From: Nesterenkonia alkaliphila
Lineage (GTDB): Bacteria; Actinomycetota; Actinomycetes; Actinomycetales; Micrococcaceae
Length of the DNA stretch: 54,463 bases
Assembly (NCBI RefSeq): GCF_009758175.1
Contig: NZ_WRPM01000022.1
Location: 1 to 54,463 of the forward strand
Reading direction: 5' to 3'
In this document: positions 7,276 to 18,239 of the stretch, one piece after another
Position numbering within the stretch: position 1 is the first letter of the stretch
Layout of the letters: each line of letters starts with the position of its first letter
Made by a program: the position numbers and the translations under genes
Notes under the pieces: model-generated
The model's database searches: none
What the model saw: only the letters and a program-made list of their open reading frames with translations
Told to the model about the DNA's origin: nothing

Positions 7276-8952
7276 GTGACTCCAGAAGAACTCTCCTCCG
7301 TTGTGAACACCACTCTCGCCGAGGCCGTGGCCGCCGGCGACGTCGTCCTCGATACCCTCCCCGACGAGGTGCGAGTGGAGCGGCCCAAGAGCCGCGAACA
7401 CGGAGACTGGGCCACCAATATTGCGCTGCAGCTGGCCAAGCCAGCCAGGATGAACCCCCGCCAGCTTGCCGAGATCCTGGCCACCAGACTCAGCGAGCAC
7501 GCCGGGATCAGCGCAGTGGACATCGCCGGCCCCGGGTTCATCAACATCACCCTTGACGCCGCCGCAGCAGGACAACTGGCCCAGACCATCGTGGAGGCCG
7601 GGGACAGCTACGGGCACAACACCGCCCTGAGCGGGCACACCGTGAACCTGGAATACGTCTCGGCCAACCCCACCGGCCCCCTGCATATGGGCCACACCCG
7701 GTGGGCGGCCGTAGGCGATGCCATCGCCCGGGTGCTGCGTGCCTCCGGTGCCGCCGTGACCGCCGAGTACTACATCAACGACGCCGGCAACCAGATGAAC
7801 GTCTTTGCCGCCTCCGTACTGGCCGCCATCCACGGTGAGCCCACCCCGGAGGGCGGTTACCCTGGCGAGTACATCCAGGAGCTGGCCCGGCAGGTGGTCA
7901 CCGAACGCCCTGAGGTCAAAGACCTGCCCCGGCAGGAGGCCCTGCCGGTGGTGCGGGAGCTGGCCTACACCGCGCAGATGGCTCAGATCCGCAAGACCCT
8001 GGCCGCCTTCCACATCACCTTTGACGTCTACTTCTCCGAGAAGTCCCTGCACGATGCCGGCAAGATCGAGGAGGCGGTCTCCACCCTGCGCGCCCAGGGG
8101 CATGTCTATGACCACGAGGGCGCGGTATTCCTGCGCACCACAGACTTCGGCGATGACAAGGACCGGGTGCTGATCAAGGCAGACGGTGAACCCACCTACT
8201 TCGCCGCGGATGCCGCCTACTACCTGAGCAAGCGGGACCGCGGCTTCGAAGAGAAGATCTACCTGCTCGGCGCCGACCACCACGGCTACATCGGGCGGCT
8301 GAAGGCCATTGCCGCCTGTGCCGGGGACGCCCCGGAGAGGAACATTGAGATCCTCATCGGTCAGTTGATCAGCGTCAAGGGTGCCAGGCTCTCCAAACGC
8401 GCTGGAAACATGATTCTGCTCGAGGACCTCATCGAATGGCTGGGCGCCGATGCGCTGCGCTACACCCTGGCCCGCTCTCCAGCAGACTCACCCCTGGATG
8501 TGGACCCGGACCTGCTGCAGTCCAAGACCAACGACAACCCGGTGTTCTACGTCCAGTACGCACATGCCCGGGCCTGCAATGCCGCCCGCAATGCCGAGGC
8601 CCATGGCGTGGGCCACACCGCACCCGATGGGACATCAGGGTTCGACGCCGCCCTGCTCAGTCATGAGCGGGAGGAGGAGCTGTTGGCCCACCTCGCCAAG
8701 TTCCCCAATACGGTGGCCCGGGCCGCCCAGCTGCGCGAACCGCACCGGGTGGCCCGTTATCTGGAGGACCTGGCCGCGGCCTACCACGCCTGGTATGCCA
8801 AGTGCCGGATCGCCCCCAGCGTGCATGAGGACGGCACTGTGGAGGAGGTCACCGACCTCAACCGCAGCCGGCTGTGGCTGAACTCCGCCACCGTCCAGGT
8901 GCTGCGCAACGGCCTGGCCCTGCTCGGGGTCACCGCACCAGAGAAGATGTGA
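7276..8952 (+). CDS. argS: Arginyl-tRNA synthetase
   Basis: Charges tRNA-Arg with arginine in the cytoplasm. The 558-aa class I synthetase has the N-terminal additional domain, the HIGH-type motif HMGH within NPTGPLHMGHTRW at about residue 137, and the second signature as LSKRAGN at about 372-378 (class I KMSKS loop variant common in ArgRS). The C-terminal anticodon-binding DALR domain begins around GADALRYTLARSPADSPLD. The length matches the bacterial family. It is followed closely by lysA, the usual actinobacterial argS-lysA-hom-thrC-thrB order. Confidence 0.97.
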   Translation: MTPEELSSVVNTTLAEAVAAGDVVLDTLPDEVRVERPKSREHGDWATNIALQLAKPARMNPRQLAEILATRLSEHAGISAVDIAGPGFINITLDAAAAGQLAQTIVEAGDSYGHNTALSGHTVNLEYVSANPTGPLHMGHTRWAAVGDAIARVLRASGAAVTAEYYINDAGNQMNVFAASVLAAIHGEPTPEGGYPGEYIQELARQVVTERPEVKDLPRQEALPVVRELAYTAQMAQIRKTLAAFHITFDVYFSEKSLHDAGKIEEAVSTLRAQGHVYDHEGAVFLRTTDFGDDKDRVLIKADGEPTYFAADAAYYLSKRDRGFEEKIYLLGADHHGYIGRLKAIAACAGDAPERNIEILIGQLISVKGARLSKRAGNMILLEDLIEWLGADALRYTLARSPADSPLDVDPDLLQSKTNDNPVFYVQYAHARACNAARNAEAHGVGHTAPDGTSGFDAALLSHEREEELLAHLAKFPNTVARAAQLREPHRVARYLEDLAAAYHAWYAKCRIAPSVHEDGTVEEVTDLNRSRLWLNSATVQVLRNGLALLGVTAPEKM

Positions 8953-8963
8953 GAGGCAAAGCT

Positions 8964-10430
8964 GTGAGCATGACACCAGAACAGACGCCGCCACCTCACC
9001 CTCTTGCCCCTGAGTGGCTCACCCCGCGGCAGAGCACCGAAGACCTAGAGGCCAAACTGCTCCCCAGTGACGCCTCACGCACCGAACAGGGGGAGCTCAC
9101 CCTGGGCGGTGTGCCGGTCAGTGAGCTGGCCGCGACCTACGGCACCCCGCTCTATGTGGTCTCCGAGGACGACTTCCGGGCCCGCGCCCGCGGGTTCGTA
9201 ACGGCCTTTAGCCAGGCCTTCGCCCCGGAGACTGAAGTGGACGTCTTCTATGCCGGCAAAGCCTTCCTCACCACCCATGCCGCCCGCTGGGCAACAGAGG
9301 AGGGCCTGAACATCGATACCGCTTCCGGCGGCGAACTCTCCATCGCCCTGGCTGCCGGAGTGGAGCCGAGCCGGATCGGACTGCACGGGAACAATAAGTC
9401 CGATGCCGAGATCACCCGCGCCGTGGAATTGGGCCTGGGCCGGATCATCGCCGACTCCCTGGAGGAAATTAGCCGCATCTCCACTATTGCCGGCCGGCTT
9501 AACCGCACCGCCAATGTGATGCTGCGCCTGACCCCCGGAGTCCACGCCTCCACCCACGAATACATCGCCACCGCCCATGAGGACCAGAAGTTCGGGCTCT
9601 CGGTGACCCCAGTGCCGGGCACTCAGACCGCAGACCCCAACCCCTACCTGGGCTCCCCGGCCTGGAGCGCAGTGGAGCAGGCCCTGGCCGCCCCGGGGGT
9701 GGAGCTGATCGGTCTGCACTGCCACATCGGCTCACAGATCTTCGAACCCACCGGATTCGAACTCGCCGCCCAGAAGCTGATCGGGTTCCTGGCGCGAGTT
9801 GAGGCCGCCAGTGGCGCGGTGCTGCCTGAACTGGATCTGGGCGGCGGGCACGGCATCGCCTATACCGAGGCTGATCACCCCCGCCAGCCTGAGGAGATCG
9901 CCCAGGCGCTGGCGGCTGCCGTCCGGGCAGCCTGCGCCGAGCAGGGCATCAGCATTCCGCGGATCAGCATCGAACCCGGGCGCAGCATTGCCGGACCTGC
10001 CGGAGTCACCCTCTACAGCGCCGGCACCACCAAGGATGTGGTGGTCCAGGACGGCATCACCCGCCGCTATATCGCAGTGGACGGCGGGATGGGGGACAAT
10101 GCTCGGCCGGTGCTCTATGACGCCGACTATTCCGCAGTGCTCGGCTCCCGGAAGGTCACCGGAGAGCACATTCTGTCTCGCATCGTGGGAAAGCACTGCG
10201 AGTCCGGTGACATCGTGGTCAGAAACGTATACTTGCCAGCGGCCGTCACCAGGGGGGACATCCTTGCTGTGCCGGCCACCGGGGCGTACTGCCACTCGCT
10301 GTCCAGCAACTACAACTACCTCACCCGGCCCGCTGTGGTCGCGGTGAAGCAGGGTCAGGCTCAGGTGCTTATCCGCCGGGAGACCGAAGAGATGATGCTG
10401 GCCCGCGACACTGGCTTCGCCCCCGACTGA
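8964..10430 (+). CDS. lysA: Diaminopimelate decarboxylase
   Basis: Last step of lysine synthesis: meso-diaminopimelate to L-lysine, PLP-dependent. The 488-aa protein has the fold III PLP lysine in FYAGKAFLTT (Lys99), the HCHIGSQ motif near 252-258, a Gly-rich phosphate site (DLGGGHGI) and EPGRSIAGPAG near 337. The start is taken as the GTG at 8964, preceded by GAGAGG at 7 nt; an ATG two codons later is an alternative. It starts 11 bp after argS, so the two are probably co-transcribed. The N terminus is ~35 residues longer than in many bacteria, as is common in actinobacteria. Confidence 0.96.
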   Translation: MSMTPEQTPPPHPLAPEWLTPRQSTEDLEAKLLPSDASRTEQGELTLGGVPVSELAATYGTPLYVVSEDDFRARARGFVTAFSQAFAPETEVDVFYAGKAFLTTHAARWATEEGLNIDTASGGELSIALAAGVEPSRIGLHGNNKSDAEITRAVELGLGRIIADSLEEISRISTIAGRLNRTANVMLRLTPGVHASTHEYIATAHEDQKFGLSVTPVPGTQTADPNPYLGSPAWSAVEQALAAPGVELIGLHCHIGSQIFEPTGFELAAQKLIGFLARVEAASGAVLPELDLGGGHGIAYTEADHPRQPEEIAQALAAAVRAACAEQGISIPRISIEPGRSIAGPAGVTLYSAGTTKDVVVQDGITRRYIAVDGGMGDNARPVLYDADYSAVLGSRKVTGEHILSRIVGKHCESGDIVVRNVYLPAAVTRGDILAVPATGAYCHSLSSNYNYLTRPAVVAVKQGQAQVLIRRETEEMMLARDTGFAPD

Positions 10431-10481
10431 CCAGCTAACGGCGTCGCCCCCGGCGCCGAGCACTCCACTGAAGAGGTGACC

Positions 10482-11858
10482 ATGACCCAGCTCCCCACGC
10501 CGTCTCAGTCCATATCCGGTGAGATGATCACCATCGGCTTGCTGGGCGCCGGGAACGTGGGCGCCCAGGTGGCCCGGACCCTGGTGGAGGACCGAGAGCT
10601 GATCTCAGCCAGAGTCGGCGCCCCGGTGCGTCTGGCCGGAGTCGCGGTGCGCGACCCCGAGACCCCGCGTGACTGGAAGGTCCCGGGCGAACTGCTCACC
10701 ACTGACGCCGAGGCGCTGGTGGACAGTGTGGACCTGGTCATCGAACTGATCGGGGGCATGGAGCCCGCCGGTGCCCTGATCGAACGTGCACTGGCCCGCG
10801 GCGCGGCAGTGGTCACCGGCAATAAGGCATTGCTCGCCAGCCGCGGTGCAGAGCTCAACGCCCTTGCCGCTCATTCCGGCGGGCTGCTGCGCTATGAGGC
10901 CTCGGTCGGCGGGGCCATTCCCATCCTGCGGCCCATCGAGGAATCGCTTTCCGGGGACCGGATCACCAAGGTGATGGGCATCGTCAACGGCACCACCAAC
11001 TACATCCTGGACCAGATGGACACCACCGGGGCGGCCTTCGGCGATGCCCTGGCAGAGGCCCAGAAGCTCGGCTACGCCGAGGCGGACCCCACTGCCGATG
11101 TGGCAGGGCATGATGCCGCCGCCAAGGCCGCCATCTTGGGCACTCTGGCCTTCCACGCCCCCTTCAGCTTCGACGACGTCTACTGTGAAGGCATCACCGA
11201 GGTCAGCGCCGATGACATTGAAGCTGCGGCGGCCTCAGGCTATGTGATCAAGCTGCTGGCCATCGCCGAGAAGCACTCAGCGGGCCAAGCACCCGGAGTG
11301 GTGCTGCGGGTGCACCCCACCCTGCTGCCGCGCACCCATCCGCTGGCCAGCGTCCGTGGCGCATTCAATGCGGTGTTCGTGGTGGCGGAGAATGCCGGTG
11401 AGCTGATGTTCTACGGGCAGGGCGCAGGCGGCAAGCCCACCTCAAGCGCCATTATGGGAGACGTGGTGGCCGTGGCCCGAACTGTGCTGATGAAGAAGGG
11501 GACCGGCACATCAGTGCCCGATGCCCCCAGCATCTCCGGTGAGGCGGGCCTGCCGGCACTGCCCATTGAGAAGGCCACCACCCAGTACTACATCGACATG
11601 GAGGTAGCCGACCGCGAAGGCGTGATCGCCGGGATCGCCCGGGTGCTGGCCGATCACCACGTCTCCATCGAATCCATGCGTCAGCCCGGTTCGGTGACCG
11701 TAGAGGGTGAAGTGGAGGACAGTGACAATGGGGCCAGAGTCCAAATCGTCACTCACCTGGCCAGTGAGAAGAACCTCAGCGAAACCGTGCAGGCGCTGCG
11801 CGGGCTGGACGTGGTCAAGACTGTGAACTCGGTGCTGCGCGTCGAGGTGGAGAAGTAG
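10482..11858 (+). CDS. hom: Homoserine dehydrogenase
   Basis: Reduces aspartate semialdehyde to homoserine, the branch point to threonine and methionine. The 458-aa product has a Rossmann NAD(P) loop ([12 protein letters not shown]) near the N terminus, the catalytic region [16 protein letters not shown] and [20 protein letters not shown], and a C-terminal ACT domain (from about [16 protein letters not shown]) that usually mediates threonine feedback inhibition. The ATG at 10482 is chosen because GAGG lies 5 nt upstream; a GTG two codons earlier is possible. It sits between lysA and thrC. Confidence 0.96.
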   Translation: MTQLPTPSQSISGEMITIGLLGAGNVGAQVARTLVEDRELISARVGAPVRLAGVAVRDPETPRDWKVPGELLTTDAEALVDSVDLVIELIGGMEPAGALIERALARGAAVVTGNKALLASRGAELNALAAHSGGLLRYEASVGGAIPILRPIEESLSGDRITKVMGIVNGTTNYILDQMDTTGAAFGDALAEAQKLGYAEADPTADVAGHDAAAKAAILGTLAFHAPFSFDDVYCEGITEVSADDIEAAAASGYVIKLLAIAEKHSAGQAPGVVLRVHPTLLPRTHPLASVRGAFNAVFVVAENAGELMFYGQGAGGKPTSSAIMGDVVAVARTVLMKKGTGTSVPDAPSISGEAGLPALPIEKATTQYYIDMEVADREGVIAGIARVLADHHVSIESMRQPGSVTVEGEVEDSDNGARVQIVTHLASEKNLSETVQALRGLDVVKTVNSVLRVEVEK

Positions 11859-11871
11859 GGGAGCAGAAAAG

Positions 11872-12987
11872 ATGGCACACCAGTGGCGCGGGGTCATCCG
11901 CGAATACTCCGACCGGCTCCCCGTCAAAGAGGAGGACCGGATCATCACCCTGGGCGAGGGCGGCACCCCGCTGATCCACGCCCCGGCCCTCTCAGACCTG
12001 GTCCAGGGTGAGGTCTATCTGAAGGTCGAGGGGATGAACCCCACCGGCTCCTTCAAAGACCGGGGCATGACCATGGCGATCACTGCAGCGGTGGCCCAGG
12101 GAGCCAAAGCAGTGGTCTGCGCCTCCACCGGAAACACCTCCGCCTCGGCCGCCGCCTATGCCACCCAAGCCGGGCTGACCTGCGCCGTGCTGATCCCGGC
12201 CGGGAAGATTGCCATGGGAAAACTGTCCCAGGCCGTGGCCCACGGTGCCGAGATCATCCAGATCGACGGCAACTTCGACGGTTGCCTGGAGGTGGCCCGC
12301 AAGCTGGCTGAGAACTATCCGGTGTTCCTGGTGAACTCGGTGAACCCCTCGCGCATCGAAGGGCAGAAGACCGCCGCCTTCGAGGTGGTGGACTTCCTGG
12401 GGGAGGCCCCCGACTATCACCTGCTGCCGGTGGGCAACGCCGGCAATATCACCGCCTACTGGAAGGGCTACCAGGAGTACTCCCAGCCCTGGACCAACCA
12501 GCACACCGGGGCAACCGTGGAACCGGTTGCCACCAGGACGCCGGTGATGTGGGGCTTCCAGGCCGCCGGGGCGGCGCCGATCGTGGCCGGTCACCCAGTG
12601 ACCGAGCCGGAGACGGTGGCTACGGCCATCCGGATCGGTAACCCTGCCTCCTGGGAGCAGGCCGAGGCCGCACGGGACACCTCCGGAGGCGTGATCGAGG
12701 CGGTCACCGATGAGCAGATCCTCTCCGCCCACCGCTGGCTCTCCGCTAAGGAGGGTGTCTTCGTGGAACCCGCCTCCGCCTCGGGGGTGGCCGGGCTGCT
12801 CAAGAAGCACGCTGCAGGTGAGGTCCCGGCCGGCAAACGATGGGTCATCACCGTCACCGGCCACGGGCTGAAGGACCCCGACTGGGCGATCAACAACCCC
12901 GAGGTGGTCTCCGGCGGCACCGACTACGCCGCACCCACCCAAGTGCCTCAGGATGTGGCAACTGTGGCCCGCACCCTGGGACTGTGA
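11872..12987 (+). CDS. thrC: Threonine synthase
   Basis: Converts O-phosphohomoserine to threonine with PLP. The 371-aa enzyme has the PLP lysine in [10 protein letters not shown] (Lys62), the Gly-rich phosphate-binding loop ([13 protein letters not shown]) and [13 protein letters not shown], all typical of the short class II enzymes of actinobacteria. AGGGGAG lies before the ATG. The gene follows hom by 13 bp and is followed at once by thrB. Confidence 0.96.
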   Translation: MAHQWRGVIREYSDRLPVKEEDRIITLGEGGTPLIHAPALSDLVQGEVYLKVEGMNPTGSFKDRGMTMAITAAVAQGAKAVVCASTGNTSASAAAYATQAGLTCAVLIPAGKIAMGKLSQAVAHGAEIIQIDGNFDGCLEVARKLAENYPVFLVNSVNPSRIEGQKTAAFEVVDFLGEAPDYHLLPVGNAGNITAYWKGYQEYSQPWTNQHTGATVEPVATRTPVMWGFQAAGAAPIVAGHPVTEPETVATAIRIGNPASWEQAEAARDTSGGVIEAVTDEQILSAHRWLSAKEGVFVEPASASGVAGLLKKHAAGEVPAGKRWVITVTGHGLKDPDWAINNPEVVSGGTDYAAPTQVPQDVATVARTLGL

Positions 12988-14033
12988 ACCGGAAGATGTC
13001 AGCTCATCCGGGAAAACTGGGCCAGGGTCTGGCCCCCGATGCTGCAGCCGGCGCCCCGGTCAGCCAGCAGCTGCGCGAACCGCTCCGCGACCCGCTGAGC
13101 TTCCGGCTGTCGGTGCCGGCCACCAGCGCCAACCTAGGCCCCGGCTACGACTCGCTGGGCCTGGCGCTGGAATGGCGGGATGAGATCAAGGTGACAGCCA
13201 GCCCCCGCGCCGAGCCGGCCGCCCCAGAGGTGAGCGTCCGGGTGCACGGTGAAGGCGCGGCCGAGCTGCCCACCGATGCCTCACACCTGGTGGTCACCGC
13301 CGTGCAGCGTATCCTGGCCGCCAAGGGCTATTGGCTCCCCGACCTTCAGGTCCATGCGCACAATACGATCCCGCACTCCCGCGGACTGGGCTCCTCGGCG
13401 GCAGCCATAGCCACTGCTGTGCTCACCGCCGGCCAGCTGCTGCCCGGCGGGCTCAGCGCAGAGGAGCAGCTGCAGATCGGCGCGCGGATCGAAGGCCACC
13501 CGGACAACTACGTCCCAGCGCTGCGCGGCTCGGTAGCCATCTCCTGGCAGGCCGCTGAGACCCCACAACCGGTGTTCCGGACTGCGCCTCTGAGCCCCCA
13601 CCCGGAACTGACCTGTGTGCTGGCTGTGCCCAGCTTTATGCAGTCCACCCAGGCGGCCCGCGATCTGCTGCCGGTCACCGTGGCGCATCAGCAGGCGGCC
13701 AGAAACAGCTCCCGGGCCGCACTACTGGTCCACGCCATCACCACTGAACCCGCCCTGCTGCTCGATGCCACCGAGGACTACCTCCACCAGGAGTACCGGC
13801 GGGCAGCCTTCCCGCAGTCCATGGCGCTGGTGGACCAGCTGCGCGCAGCGAACTATGCCGCAGTGATCTCCGGCGCCGGCCCCGCCGTACTGGTGCTGAC
13901 CGAGGCCAGCCGGGCGGCGTCCTGCGTTGAACTGGTGGGCACCATCGCAGACTCCGCCGGTGGTGCGGACACGTTTGCGGCCAGAAGTCTGCCAATAGCG
14001 CGCACAGGTGCTACAGTGGAGGTACTGCAGTGA
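12984..14033 (+). CDS. thrB: Homoserine kinase
   Basis: Phosphorylates homoserine with ATP, supplying threonine synthase. The 349-aa protein is a GHMP kinase: N-terminal motif [21 protein letters not shown] loop [13 protein letters not shown], and the C-terminal motif [11 protein letters not shown]. The GTG at 12984 overlaps the thrC stop as GTGA, which implies translational coupling; the ATG at 12996 is an alternative but its purine tract is too close. The first ~40 residues before the conserved domain are extra and may not all be translated. Confidence 0.94.
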   Translation: MNRKMSAHPGKLGQGLAPDAAAGAPVSQQLREPLRDPLSFRLSVPATSANLGPGYDSLGLALEWRDEIKVTASPRAEPAAPEVSVRVHGEGAAELPTDASHLVVTAVQRILAAKGYWLPDLQVHAHNTIPHSRGLGSSAAAIATAVLTAGQLLPGGLSAEEQLQIGARIEGHPDNYVPALRGSVAISWQAAETPQPVFRTAPLSPHPELTCVLAVPSFMQSTQAARDLLPVTVAHQQAARNSSRAALLVHAITTEPALLLDATEDYLHQEYRRAAFPQSMALVDQLRAANYAAVISGAGPAVLVLTEASRAASCVELVGTIADSAGGADTFAARSLPIARTGATVEVLQ

Positions 14034-14240
14034 TCGACGTATCACTGAGTAGCTTTCGCGCAGTTCGCGCTCTCCCAGATGGGCTGATCATCAGAACCGC
14101 ACCCCGTGCGTAGCCCATACTGTGTGTCTTTACCTGCACGCACAGGGAATCTTCAGCCGTAAGTGTGCGCGAAAGCCTGACATGGAAACCGTTGGCTGCA
14201 TCTGAACGCAGCCTGCCCGACGAGGGAGAAGGAAACCTTC
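14034..14240 (+). promoter_or_regulatory. rho leader region with alternative RNA stems
   Basis: The 207-bp gap before rho holds several complementary segments: GCTTTCGCGC (14052-14061) pairs perfectly with GCGCGAAAGC (14167-14176); inside it ATGGGCT (14079-14085) can pair with AGCCCAT (14112-14118), and GTGCGT (14106-14111) with ACGCAC (14138-14143). The last two overlap in the loop and stem order and so could compete. CATACT near 14116 is a weak -10 candidate, so whether the whole region is transcribed is not known. Rho genes often control their own transcription through the leader. Confidence 0.45.
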
Positions 14241-16154
14241 GTGACAGAAATCACCACTGCGGACACCCCGCAGGATGTGAAGAACACCACTGACTCCAAT
14301 GGCACCGGCGGCGGTCTGGCCGGTCTCAAACTGGCCCAGCTGAAGGCGCTGGCCTCCCAGCTCGGCATCGCCGGCTCCTCCCGGATGCGCAAATCCGACC
14401 TGGTGGAGGCGATCTCCGCCCATCAGCGCGGCGGAGCGGTCGCCGACCGGGGCAGCAAGAAGTCCGAGCCCGCTGCCGGTGAGGAGGCACCCAAGGCCGA
14501 GCGCAACGGCCGCGCCAAGCAGAAGACCAAGGACCAGAATGCGCAGGAGCAGAAGGCGCAGGACCAGTCCGAGCCTTCAGCTGCCGAGCAGGAGACCAAT
14601 GACGACGACGCCGCCCCGGCAGACCGTGACCAGAAGCCCGAACAGGGCGCCGGCCGCGGCCGCAACCGGCGCGGGCGCAATGACCGGAACCGCAATGAGG
14701 ATCCGCAGAAGCAGCAGGGCGGTGACAACCAGGCCGCCTCCCCGGAGAAGAAGTCCGAGGAGACCCAGTCCCAGCGTGAGGACCGCGGGGAGAACTCCGG
14801 TCAGGACCGCCAGGACCGTCAGGGCGGGCGCCATGAGGATCACAGCGATCAGGGCGGCAACCGTCAGGACCAGGATGACCGCGGAGACAACCGCGAGGAC
14901 CGGCGCAACCGGCGGCGGAACCGCAATGACCGCAACCGCAACCGCCGCGACCGCAATGACCGCAACCGTGGCCCCGAGTTCGACGACGAGCAGGTCACCG
15001 ATGATGACCAGCTGATCCCGATCGCCGGCATCCTGGATGTGCTGGACAACTACGCCTTTGTGCGCACCTCCGGCTACCTGCCCGGCCAGAACGATGTCTA
15101 TGTCTCCCTGCAGCAGGTCAAGAAGAACAACCTGCGCAAGGGTGATGTGGTCACCGGCTTCATCAAGGCCCCGAATGAGAACCAGAAGCAGAACAAGCGG
15201 CAGAAGTTCGCCGCCCTGGTCAAAGTGGAGAAGGTCAACGGCCGCCCCGTGGAGGCCAATACCGACCGGGTCGAGTTCAATAAGCTCACCCCGCTCTATC
15301 CCCAGGAGCGGCTGCGCCTGGAGGGCGATCCCAAGAACCTCGCCCCCCGCGTGATCGATCTGGTGGCCCCCATCGGTAAGGGGCAGCGCGGTCTCATCGT
15401 CTCCCCGCCCAAGGCCGGTAAGACGATGATCCTGCAGTCCCTGGCACAGGCCATCAAGACCAATAACCCCGAGGTGCACCTGATGATGGTGCTGGTCGAT
15501 GAGCGCCCTGAGGAAGTCACCGATATGCAGCGCACCGTCGATGGTGAGGTCATTGCCTCCACCTTCGACCGGCCTGCCGATGACCACACCACAGTGGCCG
15601 AGCTGGCCATCGAGCGCGCTAAGCGTCTGGTGGAGCTGGGCAAGGATGTTGTGGTTCTGCTGGATTCGATGACCCGCCTGGGCCGCGCCTACAACACGGC
15701 AGCCCCGGCCTCCGGGCGTATCCTCTCCGGTGGTGTGGACGCCAATGCGCTCTACCCGCCCAAGCGGTTCTTCGGTGCTGCCCGCAATATCGAGAACGGC
15801 GGTTCGCTGACCATCCTTGCCACCGCCCTGGTGGAGACCGGGTCCAAGATGGACGAGGTCATCTTCGAGGAGTTCAAGGGCACCGGCAATATGGAGCTGC
15901 GGCTCTCCCGGCGTCTGGCCGATAAGCGGATCTTCCCGGCGATCAGCGTCTCGGAGTCCTCCACCCGGCGCGAGGAGAACCTGCTCTCCGGTGATGAGGT
16001 TCAGATCATGTGGAAGCTGCGCCGCGTGCTCTCGGGCCTGGAGCAGGAGCAGGGTCTTGACCTGCTGCTGAAGAAGATCAAGGAGACCGGCTCCAATGCT
16101 GAGTTCCTGCTGCTGACCCAGAAGACCACTCTGGGCGGCAACGGCGATAAGTAG
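14241..16154 (+). CDS. rho: Transcription termination factor Rho
   Basis: Hexameric RNA-dependent ATPase/helicase that ends transcription. The 637-aa protein starts with the Rho N-terminal helical domain ([17 protein letters not shown]), then a ~190-residue highly charged, Arg/Asp/Gln/Asn-rich low-complexity insertion with [14 protein letters not shown] repeats, which is characteristic of actinobacterial Rho and probably binds RNA. The cold-shock RNA-binding domain follows ([17 protein letters not shown]), then the ATPase with Walker [10 protein letters not shown] at about 388-396, [10 protein letters not shown] and the C-terminal secondary site. GTG start with GGGAGAAGGA upstream. A hairpin terminator follows. 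Confidence 0.97.
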   Translation: MTEITTADTPQDVKNTTDSNGTGGGLAGLKLAQLKALASQLGIAGSSRMRKSDLVEAISAHQRGGAVADRGSKKSEPAAGEEAPKAERNGRAKQKTKDQNAQEQKAQDQSEPSAAEQETNDDDAAPADRDQKPEQGAGRGRNRRGRNDRNRNEDPQKQQGGDNQAASPEKKSEETQSQREDRGENSGQDRQDRQGGRHEDHSDQGGNRQDQDDRGDNREDRRNRRRNRNDRNRNRRDRNDRNRGPEFDDEQVTDDDQLIPIAGILDVLDNYAFVRTSGYLPGQNDVYVSLQQVKKNNLRKGDVVTGFIKAPNENQKQNKRQKFAALVKVEKVNGRPVEANTDRVEFNKLTPLYPQERLRLEGDPKNLAPRVIDLVAPIGKGQRGLIVSPPKAGKTMILQSLAQAIKTNNPEVHLMMVLVDERPEEVTDMQRTVDGEVIASTFDRPADDHTTVAELAIERAKRLVELGKDVVVLLDSMTRLGRAYNTAAPASGRILSGGVDANALYPPKRFFGAARNIENGGSLTILATALVETGSKMDEVIFEEFKGTGNMELRLSRRLADKRIFPAISVSESSTRREENLLSGDEVQIMWKLRRVLSGLEQEQGLDLLLKKIKETGSNAEFLLLTQKTTLGGNGDK

Positions 16155-16165
16155 CGTGCTGAGAC

Positions 16166-16208
16166 AGACCCCGTCCGTGCCCTCCACCGGGCACCGGCGG
16201 GGTCTTTT
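16166..16208 (+). terminator. Intrinsic terminator after rho
   Basis: AGACCCCG (16166-16173) pairs with CGGGGTCT (16198-16205) around an inner GTGCCC/GGGCAC stem, followed by a short T run. Confidence 0.85.
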
Positions 16209-16258
16209 CAGATCACCTGGCCGCCGCGTCGTCGTACTGGACTGAGGAACCCCCATAA

Positions 16259-17362
16259 ATGACTGAGATCAATCCCCGCATGTTTGACTCCGTGGGCACT
16301 CTGCTGGCAGAGCACAAGGAGCTGCAGATCAAGCTCGCCGAGCCCGAGACCCATGCCGATCAGGCGCTGGCCCGCAAGCTCGGCCGCCGCTACGCCCAGC
16401 TCAACGGGGTGGTGGAGGCCCACAGCCGGTGGACCCAGCTGCAGGACGATCTGGAGACCGCCCAGGAGTTCGCCGCCGATGATGCCGAGCTGGCCGCCGA
16501 GGTGCCTCGGCTGCAGGCGGAGCTCGAGGAGGCCTCCGAGAAGCTGCTGCGGATGCTCATCCCGCGGGATGAGAACGACGCCCGCAACGCCATCCTTGAG
16601 ATCAAGGGCGGTGCCGGCGGCGATGAGGCGGCCCTCTTCGCCGGGGACCTGCTGCGGATGTATACCCGCTATGCCGAGTCCAAGGGTTGGAAGACTGAGA
16701 TCATCTCTTCGACCCCTTCAGACTTAGGCGGCTACAAAGACGTTCAGATGGCGGTGAAGGCCAATACCACCGATCCGGCTGAGGGTGTCTATGCGCATCT
16801 GAAGTTTGAGGGCGGGGTGCACCGCGTTCAGCGCGTCCCGGAGACGGAGTCCCAGGGCCGTATCCACACCTCTGCCGCCGGGGTGCTGGTGCTGCCGGAG
16901 GTGGATGAGCCGGAGGAGATCGAGATCGCCCAGAACGATCTCAAGATCGATGTCTACCGTTCCTCCGGTCCGGGAGGGCAGTCGGTGAACACCACTGACT
17001 CCGCGGTACGGATCACCCACCTGCCCACCGGCATCGTGGTGGCCATGCAGAACGAGAAGTCCCAGCTGCAGAACAAGGAGGCCGCCATGCGGGTGCTGCG
17101 CTCCCGGCTGCTGGCCCACCAGCAGGAGCAGCTGGACGCCGAATCGGCGCAGGTGCGCAAGTCCCAGGTGCGCACTATGGACCGCTCAGAGCGCATCCGC
17201 ACCTACAACTTCCCGGAGAACCGCATCGCCGACCACCGCACGGGGTATAAGGCATACAACCTGGACGCGGTGATCAACGGTGATCTGGAAGCGGTGGTCC
17301 AGTCCTGCATCCAGCTCGATGAGCAGGAGCGGCTGGCCGCCCTCTCTGATACTGATGACTGA
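16259..17362 (+). CDS. prfA: Peptide chain release factor 1
   Basis: Recognises UAA and UAG and triggers peptide release. The 367-aa protein has the catalytic GGQ at residues 239-241 ([17 protein letters not shown]) and the codon-recognition region at [17 protein letters not shown], where the usual PxT tripeptide of RF1 reads PET. Length and both motifs identify RF1 rather than RF2. Its last 8 bp overlap prmC, whose product methylates the GGQ glutamine, so the enzyme and substrate are made together. Confidence 0.97.
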   Translation: MTEINPRMFDSVGTLLAEHKELQIKLAEPETHADQALARKLGRRYAQLNGVVEAHSRWTQLQDDLETAQEFAADDAELAAEVPRLQAELEEASEKLLRMLIPRDENDARNAILEIKGGAGGDEAALFAGDLLRMYTRYAESKGWKTEIISSTPSDLGGYKDVQMAVKANTTDPAEGVYAHLKFEGGVHRVQRVPETESQGRIHTSAAGVLVLPEVDEPEEIEIAQNDLKIDVYRSSGPGGQSVNTTDSAVRITHLPTGIVVAMQNEKSQLQNKEAAMRVLRSRLLAHQQEQLDAESAQVRKSQVRTMDRSERIRTYNFPENRIADHRTGYKAYNLDAVINGDLEAVVQSCIQLDEQERLAALSDTDD

Positions 17363-18239
17363 ACTGGACCAGCTGCTGCGCCGAGCAGCGGCAGCGCTGG
17401 CCGAGGCTCAGGTGCCCAGCCCCCAGGCCGATGCTGAGCTGCTGGTCGGCCATGTCCTGGGCATCAGCAGGGGAGAGGTCCAGGCGGCCGTCATTGCGCA
17501 GCGGCAGATCCAGCACGACGCCGCCGAACGGCTCACTGCCCTGGTCGCCGAGCGTGCCCGCCGCATTCCGCTGCAGCATCTCACCGGCCGTGCACCCTTC
17601 CGCAGCCTGGAGCTGCGGGTGGGCCCCGGGGTATTCATCCCGCGACCGGAGACCGAGACCATCGTGGAGCTGGTGCTGCAGCGGCTGGGTAAGCTGGCCT
17701 CCGGCGGCACCGCCCAGCCCCGGGTGGTGGACCTAGGCACCGGATCCGGGGCCATCGCGGCCTCCTTGGCTGCTGAGTTTCCACAGGCCGAGGTCCATGC
17801 CGTGGAGGTCTCCGCAGCGGCCGCGGCCTGGGCTGAGCAGAACTTCGAGAGCCTCCCGGCGGGCGCAGCCGGGATCACCCTGCACCGCTGCGACCTGAGA
17901 GACTTCACTGAGGCCGGATTCGACGTCGTAGTGTCGAATCCGCCGTATATACCGCCCGGTATGGTGCCGGCCGAGGCGGAGGTCCGGGAGCATGATCCCG
18001 AAATCGCCCTCTACGGCGGGGGAGCGGACGGGCTTCAGCTTCCCCGGGCAGTCATCGAGACCGCCAAACGCATCCTCAAACCCGGAGGCTGGTTCATTCT
18101 GGAGCACGCTGAGGTGCAGGCCGAGGCTCTCAGTGAGCTCTGCGCAGCTGACCCGGAGCTGGAAGCGGTCAGCACGCACCAGGACCTCACCGGCCGGGAC
18201 CGTGCCACCAGCGCAGTCGTGAAAGAATACAGCGCGTGA
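17355..18239 (+). CDS. prmC: Release factor glutamine methyltransferase
   Basis: SAM-dependent methylation of the GGQ glutamine in release factors. The 294-aa protein has an N-terminal helical domain, the SAM loop [16 protein letters not shown] and the catalytic NPPY at residues 195-198 ([11 protein letters not shown]). The ATG at 17355 overlaps the prfA stop by 8 bp, consistent with translational coupling. Its stop overlaps the start of tsaC by 4 bp. Confidence 0.96.
   Translation: MTELDQLLRRAAAALAEAQVPSPQADAELLVGHVLGISRGEVQAAVIAQRQIQHDAAERLTALVAERARRIPLQHLTGRAPFRSLELRVGPGVFIPRPETETIVELVLQRLGKLASGGTAQPRVVDLGTGSGAIAASLAAEFPQAEVHAVEVSAAAAAWAEQNFESLPAGAAGITLHRCDLRDFTEAGFDVVVSNPPYIPPGMVPAEAEVREHDPEIALYGGGADGLQLPRAVIETAKRILKPGGWFILEHAEVQAEALSELCAADPELEAVSTHQDLTGRDRATSAVVKEYSA

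Noticed and set aside
14570-14990. Repetitive DNA in rho (Arg/Asn/Asp codon repeats) as a mobile or tandem repeat
   Set aside because: It is in frame and matches the charged low-complexity insertion usual in actinobacterial Rho.
14577-16256. 559-codon minus-strand frame over rho
   Set aside because: Complement of rho; the hydrophobic-looking Val/Leu/Ala runs come from the charged Arg/Asp codons read in reverse.
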